Source: Reichenbachiella sp. 5M10 (GTDB lineage: Bacteria > Bacteroidota > Bacteroidia > Cytophagales > Cyclobacteriaceae). From it: 64,000 nt of DNA. The notes below the pieces were generated by a model. That model was not told where the DNA came from. It saw nothing but the letters and a program-made list of their open reading frames with translations, and made no database searches. Numbering within the stretch: position 1 is the stretch's first letter; each line of letters starts with the position of its first letter. A program made the translations under genes and the position numbers. Below, in pieces: positions 1 to 8,687 of this stretch. The stretch is taken from contig NZ_MDGR01000007.1 in NCBI RefSeq assembly GCF_002742335.1, forward strand, positions 3,290,501 through 3,354,500. The letters run 5' to 3'.

Positions 1-2314
1 TCATCAAGTAAGACTTGTAGTAATCACCCGTCGCATCGTAGGTCATGCCCGTCATGTACCCGATACGGATCTCTGATTGAGGAGCTCCAGCCTTATCGAC
101 GAGGTATATCTTGGTGTTTGACCCTGTCTGTGCCTCTGGCAATTCAGGTATCTTCACTTCTTTGGCTTCCCATGATGTCAAAAAGCCCAATTGACCTTTG
201 ATCTCCTGCTCCGATACATCTCCCACGATGACCAGCTCTGACACAGTCGGTGAGTAGTACTGGCTGTAGAAACTACGTACATCCTCTACAGTGATGGTCT
301 CTACAGTCTCTATGATCCCTTCGGTCGGTACCGAGAGAATGTGCTCATCACCATACAGCAATCGGTCATACACCAAATCAGCAATACTGCCTGGATCCTT
401 GTGCGAAGACTTGATTCCTTCGATCTGCTGATTTTTCAATCGGTCAAAATCCTCTTGTGTGAATGCTGGATTCTTCAAAATCTCGTCGGCCAGTTCCAAT
501 GTTCTATCCAGGTTTTTCTTGAGTGTACTGATACGCATGGTGGTCGCACCGGCATTGCTCGAGACATGGATCTCACTACCTATTTTTCTTAGCTCCTCTT
601 GGATTTGCTCCGAACTATAATTCTCCGTAGACTCGTTCATCAACGCAGCAGTCAAGCTCGCCAACCCTGACTTGGTCGGGGCGTATGCATCCATCTTGTG
701 TCCCCCGTTGATTGTCAACTGCAGAGTGACTGTGGGTACCTCTTTGGATTCTGTACCGATCACTTTGATACCATTGGCCAACTCGTCCGTCCAAAAGTCC
801 GGCACCTTGATCGATGGGTTTGGTCCCAAAGGAGGTCTCTTGCTACGGTCAAAATTATCCTTCCCTGGCTTCTTGTATGTTACTTTGTCATAATCTGTGG
901 TAGGAAACGGGTTGGGTCCTTCGGTCTGTGGCACAAAATTGTCTGGATGCGCCAGGGCAGTCTCTTCGTTTGGCACCACACTCTGGATCACTCCCGGTTT
1001 GCCATTGACATACTGGTTGAATACACGCATGACATCCTCTTTGGTGAAGTTGAGGTAGCGGTCCAAGTCATACTTGATGCTGTTAGGATCACCCAAAAAT
1101 GTCTCGTAGCTTGCCAGTTGGCTCGCTTTCCCACTGACACTTTCCAGTCCCGTGATGATGTTTTTTTCCATCGCCGCTTTGAACTTTTCGACATCCTCAT
1201 CAGTCACCCCATTCTCAGCAAACTCCTTCATGGCTTTACGCATCTCAGCTTCTGTATCGGTCAATGACTGACCTGGGAAGGCAAACACCATCATGGTAAA
1301 CTGCCCACCCAATTCACTGCATGGATGAGACACATTGGCTTGAATTGCCTTTTGTGTCAAGACAAATTTCTTGTAAAAATAAGAGCTACGTCCCGAGCCC
1401 AAAATATCCGACAAACAGTCCAATGGAGCTTCGTCAGGATGAAATCTAGGTACCGTAGGCACGGTAAAAAACAAAGCAGGGAAACGAATATTGCTATCTA
1501 CATACGACACATAGCGATCCTGATCCACTACAGGTGCATCGAGTTTCATTTTGTCCACTTCGGGTCCTCTTGGGATCACTCCAAAATACTTCTCGACAAG
1601 CTTGACTACTTCTGCGGTATTGACGTCTCCACCGACAGTCAAGGTCGCGTTGTTTGGGCCATACCAACGCATAAAAAACTTCTTGAGGTCATTTACATCC
1701 ACACGATCCAAATCCTCCAATCTACCGATGGTCAACCAAGAATATGGATGTCCATATGGATACAAGGCCGCTGCATTGACCTCACTCCATCTCCCATATG
1801 GGCGGTTGTCATAGTTCTGCCCTTTCTCATTCTTGACCGTGGCACGTTGCACTTCAAATTTCTTTTGCGTCACCGCATCGAGGAAGAAGCCCATGCGATC
1901 CGATTCCAACCACAGCATCGTCTCTAGTTGATTGCTCGGTACGGTCTCAAAATAGTTCGTCCTATCGGTGTTCGTCGTACCGTTCATGGTACCCCCTGCT
2001 TCTGTCACGATCCCTATATGCTCTTCGTCAGCGACGTGATCAGACCCTTGAAACATCATGTGCTCAAAGAAGTGAGCAAAACCAGATTTATTGAGTTCTT
2101 CGCGGGCAGACCCCACATGATAGGTCACATCCACATGCACCAAGGGATCCGAATGATCCTCATGTACAATGAGCGTGAGGCCGTTGGCCAGTTCGTATTT
2201 AGCATAAGGGATGATGACTTCATCACCCGTCTTGTTGACAGTCTCGATCAGCTTCGTCTGCGCAAAGGCAGTCGAGGAGACGAGTAGGGACAGTACAAAT
2301 AGTATTTTTTTCAT
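1..2314 (-). CDS. M16 family zinc metallopeptidase (insulinase/pitrilysin type), 3' end outside window
   Basis: About 771 codons are visible, starting at the ATG at 2314-2312 and still open at base 1, so the C-terminus lies outside the window. The product opens with a signal peptide (MKKILFVLSLLVSSTAFAQ) and then a Peptidase_M16 domain with the inverted zinc motif HFFEH (HxxEH) near residue 75 and the downstream 'TNTDRTNYFE' block typical of the family. A second M16 half (inactive-type domain) follows after about residue 500, matching the roughly 900-residue two-domain periplasmic proteases of Bacteroidota. It probably degrades peptides in the periplasm. It is divergent from the permease at 2635. 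Family assignment is firm; substrate is unknown. Confidence 0.92.
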   Translation of the reverse strand, partial: MKKILFVLSLLVSSTAFAQTKLIETVNKTGDEVIIPYAKYELANGLTLIVHEDHSDPLVHVDVTYHVGSAREELNKSGFAHFFEHMMFQGSDHVADEEHIGIVTEAGGTMNGTTNTDRTNYFETVPSNQLETMLWLESDRMGFFLDAVTQKKFEVQRATVKNEKGQNYDNRPYGRWSEVNAAALYPYGHPYSWLTIGRLEDLDRVDVNDLKKFFMRWYGPNNATLTVGGDVNTAEVVKLVEKYFGVIPRGPEVDKMKLDAPVVDQDRYVSYVDSNIRFPALFFTVPTVPRFHPDEAPLDCLSDILGSGRSSYFYKKFVLTQKAIQANVSHPCSELGGQFTMMVFAFPGQSLTDTEAEMRKAMKEFAENGVTDEDVEKFKAAMEKNIITGLESVSGKASQLASYETFLGDPNSIKYDLDRYLNFTKEDVMRVFNQYVNGKPGVIQSVVPNEETALAHPDNFVPQTEGPNPFPTTDYDKVTYKKPGKDNFDRSKRPPLGPNPSIKVPDFWTDELANGIKVIGTESKEVPTVTLQLTINGGHKMDAYAPTKSGLASLTAALMNESTENYSSEQIQEELRKIGSEIHVSSNAGATTMRISTLKKNLDRTLELADEILKNPAFTQEDFDRLKNQQIEGIKSSHKDPGSIADLVYDRLLYGDEHILSVPTEGIIETVETITVEDVRSFYSQYYSPTVSELVIVGDVSEQEIKGQLGFLTSWEAKEVKIPELPEAQTGSNTKIYLVDKAGAPQSEIRIGYMTGMTYDATGDYYKSYLM

Positions 2315-2634
2315 TCTGGATTTATGATTTGGTTATAAACTAAAGGTCGAAATCATAGGTCGATTCCTTTTGTAAGATGCATAAATCATCGAACATTCGA
2401 AAACCGCCCATGTAACTATTGGCTCAATCATAGGCCTCTCACTGGGCTTAGTAGCTTATTTTGGATGGTTTATTACAACCCGTCATCGAAATTTTCCAAG
2501 ATCATGGGTCTCAAGCATAGATTTGCCATCCTAAAGACTTGAGTTACCTTTGGATACGAAGGGTGTGTTTTGGGTATACACCCTTCGTATCCAAAAGGAC
2601 ATATTGCACAAACAACTCTTGAACAGAATCTCAC
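2315..2634. other. 320-bp divergent intergenic region
   Basis: This region separates the M16 peptidase (minus) from the APC permease (plus) and must hold both promoters. I see no open reading frame worth calling. Its one clear structure is the long inverted repeat at 2549-2595, listed separately. Confidence 0.6.
2549..2595 (+). promoter_or_regulatory. 18-bp perfect inverted repeat in the permease leader
   Basis: The left arm at 2549-2566 (TTTGGATACGAAGGGTGT) is perfectly complementary to the right arm at 2578-2595, with an 11-nt loop. It ends 39 bp before the permease start codon. No T-tract follows on the plus strand, and no gene ends just upstream on either strand, so it does not look like a terminator. 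An operator or a 5'-UTR hairpin for the permease is more likely. The structure is seen directly; the role is inference. Confidence 0.7.
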
Positions 2635-3918
2635 ATGAACGATAAAATAGGACTGAAAGAAGCCATCTCGATCGGAATAGGAGGCATGGTAGGCGGTGGT
2701 ATCTTCGCCGTACTTGGCCTAGCCGTATCCTTGGCACAAGGCGGCACGCCACTAGCCTTTCTGTTTGCTGGTATCTTGGCACTGATCACCTCATACAGCT
2801 ACGTCAAGTTGTCCACTACCTTCCCTGACCATGGAGGGACAGTCAAGTTCATCAACCAAGGCTTCGGCAAGTCTATTTTCAGCGGTGGGACAAACAATCT
2901 ACTGTGGGTCAGCTACATCATCATGCTCTCTCTCTATGCCTCGGCCTTTGGTTCTTATGCCCCCAACCTACTCTCCCTCACCCACGACAAGTCTCTCGAC
3001 TTTCACCTCTATGCCAGTGCCATCATTGTGCTGGCCACTGGCATCAACTACTACAGCATCGCAGTAGTAGGCAAAATCGAATCCTACGCAGTGATCATCA
3101 AGCTCGTCATTCTCATTTCTTTCATATTCATCGGGGCATACGGGCTCATTGGCAATCCCAACCTTGCCCAACTCTCCGTGACACAATGGGAGACACCTCT
3201 CAAGATTTTTGCTGGTGGCATGGTCATCTTTGTCGCCTATGAGGGGTTTGAGCTCATCGCCAATGCAGCACCAGACATCATCGATCCGAACAAAAACATT
3301 CCCCGGGCCTACTATTACTCAGTACTATTCGTGATCATACTCTACATCGTCATAGCCATCGTGACAGTCGGTTCGCTCCCTTTCGGAAAAATCGCCACTG
3401 CAGAAGACTATGTGATGGCAGAAGCTGCCAAACCCATGCTCGGCCAACTCGGGTTCACCATCATCACAGTAGCCGCGCTGATCTCCACCTTCTCCGCCAT
3501 CAACGCCTCCTTGTATGGAGGCAGCCATGTCAATTTTGAGATTGCTGAGGATGACGAACTGCCACAGTACTATCTAGCACAAATACACAACCAACCCATC
3601 GGACTGCTGATCACGTCAGGTGCTACTCTACTGCTCGTCAACATTCTCGAACTGGAAAGTATCTCGACTGCAGGCAGCATTGGATTTCTACTCATCTTCG
3701 GGGTGGTCAACCTCGCCGGGTATCGACTCTCCAGTCAGACCGGTAGCAACAAGATCATACCGCTCTCTGGCTTTGCGCTCTGCCTCATTGCCACCGCTGC
3801 ACTCATCAACCAACAATACGAAACGAACCTCACAGGTGTACTCGTAGCAATTGGGATCATCGCGTTTTGCTTCCTCACTGAGTGGATCTACAAATCCACA
3901 GAGTCCAAATCGATTTGA
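2635..3918 (+). CDS. APC superfamily amino acid permease
   Basis: This 427-residue integral membrane protein has about twelve hydrophobic segments. TM1 carries the APC signature (GIGGMVGGGIFAVLG), the unwound glycine-rich helix that binds the amino acid amino and carboxyl groups in LeuT-fold transporters. The segment 'FVAYEGFELIANAAPDI' near residue 200 matches TM6 of bacterial APC permeases. It probably imports or exchanges an amino acid across the inner membrane by proton or sodium coupling; the substrate cannot be read from sequence. It stands alone, preceded by a large inverted repeat that may regulate it. Family confident, substrate unknown. Confidence 0.88.
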   Translation: MNDKIGLKEAISIGIGGMVGGGIFAVLGLAVSLAQGGTPLAFLFAGILALITSYSYVKLSTTFPDHGGTVKFINQGFGKSIFSGGTNNLLWVSYIIMLSLYASAFGSYAPNLLSLTHDKSLDFHLYASAIIVLATGINYYSIAVVGKIESYAVIIKLVILISFIFIGAYGLIGNPNLAQLSVTQWETPLKIFAGGMVIFVAYEGFELIANAAPDIIDPNKNIPRAYYYSVLFVIILYIVIAIVTVGSLPFGKIATAEDYVMAEAAKPMLGQLGFTIITVAALISTFSAINASLYGGSHVNFEIAEDDELPQYYLAQIHNQPIGLLITSGATLLLVNILELESISTAGSIGFLLIFGVVNLAGYRLSSQTGSNKIIPLSGFALCLIATAALINQQYETNLTGVLVAIGIIAFCFLTEWIYKSTESKSI

Positions 3919-4036
3919 TATGTGGAGAAAAAAAACTAAGTTAGTTCATGATGATTAGTCCGCTACATTTAATTCAAAAACGGGCAGTTTATTTCCCTCG
4001 AAAGCAAACTCAATCATTCAAAAAAACCAACTCTGT

Positions 4037-5908
4037 TTGAACCCAATAGCAAAAATCCCCATTCCCAAATATTGGGCGACATACCTAATCGGCACCATCA
4101 ACATCTGCGTGTACGCGACATATGGTTTCGAAACTATAGACTCCCTCAAACTTCTTCATCTAGGGGGCAACTTTGCCCCCTTCACTTTAGAGAATGAACC
4201 AAGCCGGCTCATCACATCCATGTTCCTCCATGGCAACTTGGTCCACTTGCTTGCCAATATGTATAGCCTATTATACATCGGTCGTCAGGTTGAAGAAATG
4301 ACAAGCCCTCTTAGGTTTTTAGAAATATATCTACTCACAGGCCTCGTCGCAGGGTTGACCAGTCTGAACTACAACCTATTCGTAATCAGTGTGGGAGCTA
4401 GTGGAGCCATTTTTGGAATCTATGGATACTTGATTGTAGACCTCTTCAAAAAGGATCATCATAATCGCTCCTCGGTTCTGATTAACTTCGTCATATATCT
4501 CGTAGTAGTCACCCTTATCGGGTCAAAGCTAAACTTTGACAATGCAGCTCATCTAGGGGGAGCTGCTGCTGGAATTCTTCTCGGGCTACTACAAAATACT
4601 CTAAAATCAAAAGCATCGTATTTGATCCCATTCGGAATCATAGTTGTAGCTTATTTGCTGAACCCAAGGCACCAAGTCGAGTATTTCAAGTTGTATCAAA
4701 AACTGATTGAGGCAGACCAAAAAATAACCACTGTTTTCCACTTGGATGTCAATGACTCTACTCTCTTGGGTACTATCTCAGTACATGACACTATTCCTAA
4801 TCAACTCATTTCTGAATTCCGAGCGTTAGAGTTCGTCCCCCCAAAACTCAGTCAGGACACCTTCTACATTATAAAATATCTTGATATAAAGAATCAAACA
4901 CTAGAATACCTAAAGAAGGGGATTTTACAAGAATCATATATTTACCTTGATAGTATTTCGTGGCTAAACTCTCTCATCGCCAAGCATCCTCCGGTCCAAT
5001 ACAACCTCTATTTTGGAGATGGCTCACCCACAAATCCCCCCATAAAACCTGAATCCACAGAATCCCTCACGTATGTCAAGCAGCACTATGACTCCAATTG
5101 GTTTGAAACCACCTCTCTTGCATATGAATACTATAGGATAGGAAAAAAAGACAGTTTAGGTGATTGGCATGGGTTCGTAGAAGACTACTATTCAAACGGA
5201 GGAATTCAAATGAAGGGGCACTACCATAGAGGTCTTCGAGACGGTATCTTTATATACTACACTCGTGACAGTACATACTCCTCTCTGGGCAGATACGTCT
5301 CTGACTATTCCATTGGAAAATGGGAATCCTATTATAGAAACGGCATCCTCGCCTCTGAAATCAGACATGAAGACCAGTTTTCTTATATCGAAAACACATG
5401 GGATTCTTTGGGACACCCGATGGTTGTTGACAGACAAGGTGAAGAGGTCCTTACCTACCCCAATGGAAGGGTACGATTCAAAAGGTCGATAAAAAATGGT
5501 CTATATCATGGCTTTATAGAAGCCTACTACAAAAACGGAGATTTAAAATTCAAAGAGTATTATCAAAATGGAGAACTAATTAATGGCGTATCGTTTGCTC
5601 ATAACACCGAAAACACATACGACGCAAGCATATATATGCCTTACCCTGAGGGAGGTTTTGACGCTTTCTACAACTACATTCATCAATACAATGAATTAGA
5701 ATCAGACACAGTTGATCAAACAGTCATCATCAAATTTGACGTACACCATTCAGGCAAAATTCATAACATCAGGTTTTTGAAAAGATTTCACCCTCGATAT
5801 GATGAGTACGCCAAGCGACTCCTACTCAATGGTCCAACATGGTTTCCGGCTAAACTTCACGGACTAGAAGACATGAATACCAGCACTAGAGTGTATATAA
5901 AATTTTGA
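4037..5908 (+). CDS. Rhomboid intramembrane serine protease fused to MORN-like repeats and a TonB-C-like domain
   Basis: Residues 1-185 form a rhomboid domain: HxxxN (His70-Asn74) in TM2, catalytic Ser122 in GASGAIFG and catalytic His172 in AAHLGG. Residues 190-345 are a soluble linker. Residues 365-520 hold YwqK/MORN-type repeats (YY.NG / G.Y..G.R.G motifs), and residues 560-623 resemble a TonB C-terminal domain ('IIKFDVHHSG' ... 'GPTWFPAKLHG'). Typical bacterial rhomboids are 200-300 residues, so the 400-residue C-terminal extension is unusual. The start is TTG at 4037, because the next in-frame ATG falls inside TM2. The stop lies 4 bp from the stop of the convergent sigma factor. The protease assignment is strong; the roles of the added domains are inference. 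Confidence 0.85.
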   Translation: MNPIAKIPIPKYWATYLIGTINICVYATYGFETIDSLKLLHLGGNFAPFTLENEPSRLITSMFLHGNLVHLLANMYSLLYIGRQVEEMTSPLRFLEIYLLTGLVAGLTSLNYNLFVISVGASGAIFGIYGYLIVDLFKKDHHNRSSVLINFVIYLVVVTLIGSKLNFDNAAHLGGAAAGILLGLLQNTLKSKASYLIPFGIIVVAYLLNPRHQVEYFKLYQKLIEADQKITTVFHLDVNDSTLLGTISVHDTIPNQLISEFRALEFVPPKLSQDTFYIIKYLDIKNQTLEYLKKGILQESYIYLDSISWLNSLIAKHPPVQYNLYFGDGSPTNPPIKPESTESLTYVKQHYDSNWFETTSLAYEYYRIGKKDSLGDWHGFVEDYYSNGGIQMKGHYHRGLRDGIFIYYTRDSTYSSLGRYVSDYSIGKWESYYRNGILASEIRHEDQFSYIENTWDSLGHPMVVDRQGEEVLTYPNGRVRFKRSIKNGLYHGFIEAYYKNGDLKFKEYYQNGELINGVSFAHNTENTYDASIYMPYPEGGFDAFYNYIHQYNELESDTVDQTVIIKFDVHHSGKIHNIRFLKRFHPRYDEYAKRLLLNGPTWFPAKLHGLEDMNTSTRVYIKF

Positions 5909-5912
5909 TCAA

Positions 5913-6467
5913 CTACCCCTTCAGTAGGTCATTGATGTGCTGACGGGCTCGCTTGATACGCATCTTGACGGCACTCTGAGACAAGCCTAGCGACTGCTGT
6001 ATATCTTGTATGCTGTGTTTGTCTTTGTACTTGAGCAGAAGGATGATCTTCTCGTCCTGAGAGAGGCGATCTAGTAGGGACTCCATCATCGGTATGGTCA
6101 GCTCTTCTTCCATATCTTGATCCTCGACGAGATCTGCGATTTCGTCAATCAGCTTTTCGCTGAGCACCAAGTGCTGACGCTTCTTGTCCTTGCGCATGTG
6201 GTCTATACAGGTGTGGTAAATGATAGAATACAACCACGTCGAAAACCGTGCATCCTTGCGATAGGCCTTGAGCTGCAAAAACACCTTGATCAGAATCTCC
6301 TGTGACAAATCCTTCGCCACATCCTCTGATTTGACCATGCTTTTACACTTGGATAGGATCGTCGCTCGATAGCGCTCCGCTAAAGCACCAAAGTAGCGTG
6401 CATCGCCTTCTTTGATCAAATGAATGACCTCCTCGTCCGTCAAATTCTTGGTTGAAAAAATTGTCAT
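5913..6467 (-). CDS. ECF-type RNA polymerase sigma factor
   Basis: This 184-residue sigma-70 family protein has region 2 at about residues 25-95 ('DLSQEILIKVFLQLKAYRKD', then 'RFSTWLYSI', the -10 recognition and melting helix) and a region 4 helix-turn-helix at about 130-180 ('HSIQDIQQSLGLSQSAVK'). Regions 1 and 3 are absent, as expected for ECF (group 4) sigma factors. No anti-sigma gene follows: the downstream neighbour is the convergent rhomboid gene. Its promoter region (about 55 bp) is shared with the divergent amidoligase operon starting at 6523, which makes that operon a possible target. Identity is firm; regulon is unknown. Confidence 0.92.
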   Translation of the reverse strand: MTIFSTKNLTDEEVIHLIKEGDARYFGALAERYRATILSKCKSMVKSEDVAKDLSQEILIKVFLQLKAYRKDARFSTWLYSIIYHTCIDHMRKDKKRQHLVLSEKLIDEIADLVEDQDMEEELTIPMMESLLDRLSQDEKIILLLKYKDKHSIQDIQQSLGLSQSAVKMRIKRARQHINDLLKG

Positions 6468-6522
6468 ACAGTTTCGGTGACTTTATCTAAAGCATGCGTC
6501 TAAGGAACAAAGAAATACAATA

Positions 6523-7242
6523 ATGAGCGATTCTGAAGTCGATGCAAAACAATTGAAACTGCAAATCTTGGCACAGCCCAACGATGTGACCTGTGGACCG
6601 ACGTGCTTGCACTCTGTCTACAGTTATTTCAACGACGACATAGGTCTGGGACAAGTGATCGAAGAGGTCAAGCAGTTTGCTACAGGTGGCACACTAGCCG
6701 TCATGCTGGGCAACCACGCCCTGAGCCGAGGCTACCGTGCCACGATCTACACCTACAATGTCCACATGTTTGACCCGACCTGGTTTTCCTCCAAGGTAGA
6801 CCTTCGTCAAAAACTCATCGAACAGCGTGAGCTCAAGTCCGACGAACGCATACAGTCCTATACTCAGTCGTATTTGCAGTTTTTGGAGCAAGGTGGCAAG
6901 ATCAAATTCGAAGAACTATCGAGTGCGCTGATACGTCGCTTTCTCAACAAAAACATCCCTGTACTGACCGGACTGAGCGCTACCTACCTCTACCACAGTG
7001 CACGAGAGATACCCGAAACCAACGCATACGATGACCTCAGGGGAGAACCTAGTGGACATTTTGTGGTACTCTACGCCTACGACAAGACCAAGCGAGAGAT
7101 CACTATTGCGGACCCGCTCGACCCCAACCCGATCAGTGATCGGGTACAATACTATACAGTCAATACACAGCGTCTGATCAATGCCATCATGCTCGGCATA
7201 GTGACCTATGACGCCAATCTTCTAATCATCGAACCCCAATAA
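6523..7242 (+). CDS. C39-like papain-fold cysteine peptidase of an amidoligase operon
   Basis: This 239-residue cytoplasmic protein has no signal peptide. The peptidase signature is visible: Gln18 (oxyanion) and Cys24 in 'QPNDVTCGPTCL', His179 in 'SGHFVVLY' and Asp197 in 'ITIADP', giving a full Cys-His-Asp triad of the C39/papain-like type. It has no ABC-transporter fusion, unlike bacteriocin-exporting C39 peptidases. It is the first gene of a four-gene operon; the next gene starts 1 bp after its stop. In related clusters such peptidases are thought to cleave or transfer the amide made by the neighbouring ligases. Fold assignment is good; the reaction is inferred. Confidence 0.82.
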   Translation: MSDSEVDAKQLKLQILAQPNDVTCGPTCLHSVYSYFNDDIGLGQVIEEVKQFATGGTLAVMLGNHALSRGYRATIYTYNVHMFDPTWFSSKVDLRQKLIEQRELKSDERIQSYTQSYLQFLEQGGKIKFEELSSALIRRFLNKNIPVLTGLSATYLYHSAREIPETNAYDDLRGEPSGHFVVLYAYDKTKREITIADPLDPNPISDRVQYYTVNTQRLINAIMLGIVTYDANLLIIEPQ

Positions 7243-7243
7243 A

Positions 7244-8686
7244 GTGCAAAAAATAATCGTAACCGAAAACCCCAGCAAATGGAACCTAGAACTGCTCGAT
7301 GCACGCGTCGTATCAGCAGAAGACTACCTCAATTCGGAAGAGTGGAAGCATCAAAAACACGCCAAGGTAATCAATCTCTGCGGCAGCTACCAATACCAAA
7401 GTACGGGCTACTACGTGTCCATGCTCGCGGATGCGCGTGGACAAAAAGTCATCCCCTCTACAGCGACGATGCAGGACTGCAAATTCCACCACATCATCAG
7501 ACAAGACACCGTCGATTTTGAGGAAGTCATACTCCCCATACTCGACAAAGTCGATGAACAGGAAATTGAATTCGGGATCTACTACGGCTTCACCGAAAAC
7601 CCCACATTGGGAAAAATCGGTGCACTGCTGTTCAACCTATTCAACATGCCGCTGCTCAAGGTCAAGTTTCAGAAAAAAGACAAATGGCACCTCAAATGGT
7701 TGCGCCCGGTCAACCTCAAGGACTTGGACCAAGAGGAAACCAATCAGATGATCAACTGCCTCACACTGTTTTTGAGTGGTAAAAAAGTCGTCAAAAAAAA
7801 CTTCAGCAGGAAGAAGTATGACCTAGCCATACTGGTCAATCCTGATGAAGAAACCCCTCCCTCTGACGCCAAGGCTTTGCAAAAGTTCATCAAGGCGGCA
7901 GACAAGATCGGTTTCACCACAGAGATGATCACCAAGACAGACTTTGGCAAAATCTCGTCCTTCGACGCGCTGTTTATCCGGGAGACGACCAATGTCAACC
8001 ACCACACCTTCCGTTTTGCACGCAAAGCGGAGTACGAAGGGCTCGCTGTGATCGATGACCCTAGCTCTATACTCAAGTGTACCAACAAAGTCTACCTCCA
8101 AGAACTGATGACCGAAAACGGTATCCCCATGCCAAAAGCATGCATCGTGAGCAAAAACCAAAAGGTAAAACCTGAATTGGAATACCCCTTCATCATCAAG
8201 CAACCCGATGGGTCGTTTAGCAAAGGTGTCAAGAAAGTCTCCACCCCAGAAGAGTACCAACTCTACCTCAAGGACTTTTTGCAAACTAGCGACTTGGCCA
8301 TTATCCAAGAGTTCATGCCCACGGACTTTGATTGGCGTGTAGGCATGCTCGGTGGACAAGCCATCTATGTCTGCAAATACTACATGGCACGCAACCACTG
8401 GCAAATCGTCGATTGGAAATCCAAAGGGGCTGGGCGAGAAGGGAAAAGTGAAACCATCGCGCTCTCCGAAGCACCTCCCGCACTGATCAAAGTAGCCCAA
8501 AAAGCCACCAAACTGATCGGTCAAGGGCTATACGGTGTGGACATCAAACAGAAAGGCAACAAATACTACGTCATAGAGGTCAACGACAATCCAAGCATCG
8601 ATGCTGGAGTCGAGGACAAACAAGGCAAAAACCTCATCTATGAACAAATCATGCAGCATTTAATGAACATTGTATCCAACAAATAA
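7244..8686 (+). CDS. RimK-type ATP-grasp amidoligase with N-terminal RLAN-like domain
   Basis: This 480-residue protein starts at a GTG placed 1 bp after the upstream stop. Residues 1 to about 170 match the RimK-like ATP-grasp N-terminal (RLAN) region ('VINLCGSYQYQSTGYYVSML', 'VIPSTATMQD'). Residues 195-480 are an ATP-grasp fold with 'YPFIIKQPDGSFSKGV' (ATP-binding lysine and glycine loop) and 'VIEVNDNPSIDAGVED' (Mg-binding Glu/Asn near the C-terminus). RimK-type enzymes join an amino acid, often glutamate, to a carboxylate through an acyl phosphate. Together with the GCS2 ligase and two hydrolases it forms a predicted peptide or amide biosynthesis operon. The actual substrate is unknown. Confidence 0.88.
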   Translation: MQKIIVTENPSKWNLELLDARVVSAEDYLNSEEWKHQKHAKVINLCGSYQYQSTGYYVSMLADARGQKVIPSTATMQDCKFHHIIRQDTVDFEEVILPILDKVDEQEIEFGIYYGFTENPTLGKIGALLFNLFNMPLLKVKFQKKDKWHLKWLRPVNLKDLDQEETNQMINCLTLFLSGKKVVKKNFSRKKYDLAILVNPDEETPPSDAKALQKFIKAADKIGFTTEMITKTDFGKISSFDALFIRETTNVNHHTFRFARKAEYEGLAVIDDPSSILKCTNKVYLQELMTENGIPMPKACIVSKNQKVKPELEYPFIIKQPDGSFSKGVKKVSTPEEYQLYLKDFLQTSDLAIIQEFMPTDFDWRVGMLGGQAIYVCKYYMARNHWQIVDWKSKGAGREGKSETIALSEAPPALIKVAQKATKLIGQGLYGVDIKQKGNKYYVIEVNDNPSIDAGVEDKQGKNLIYEQIMQHLMNIVSNK

Positions 8687-8687
8687 T

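Noticed and set aside
7823-8524. 233-codon minus-strand frame opposite the ATP-grasp gene
   Set aside because: Antisense shadow of a gene with clear ATP-grasp motifs.
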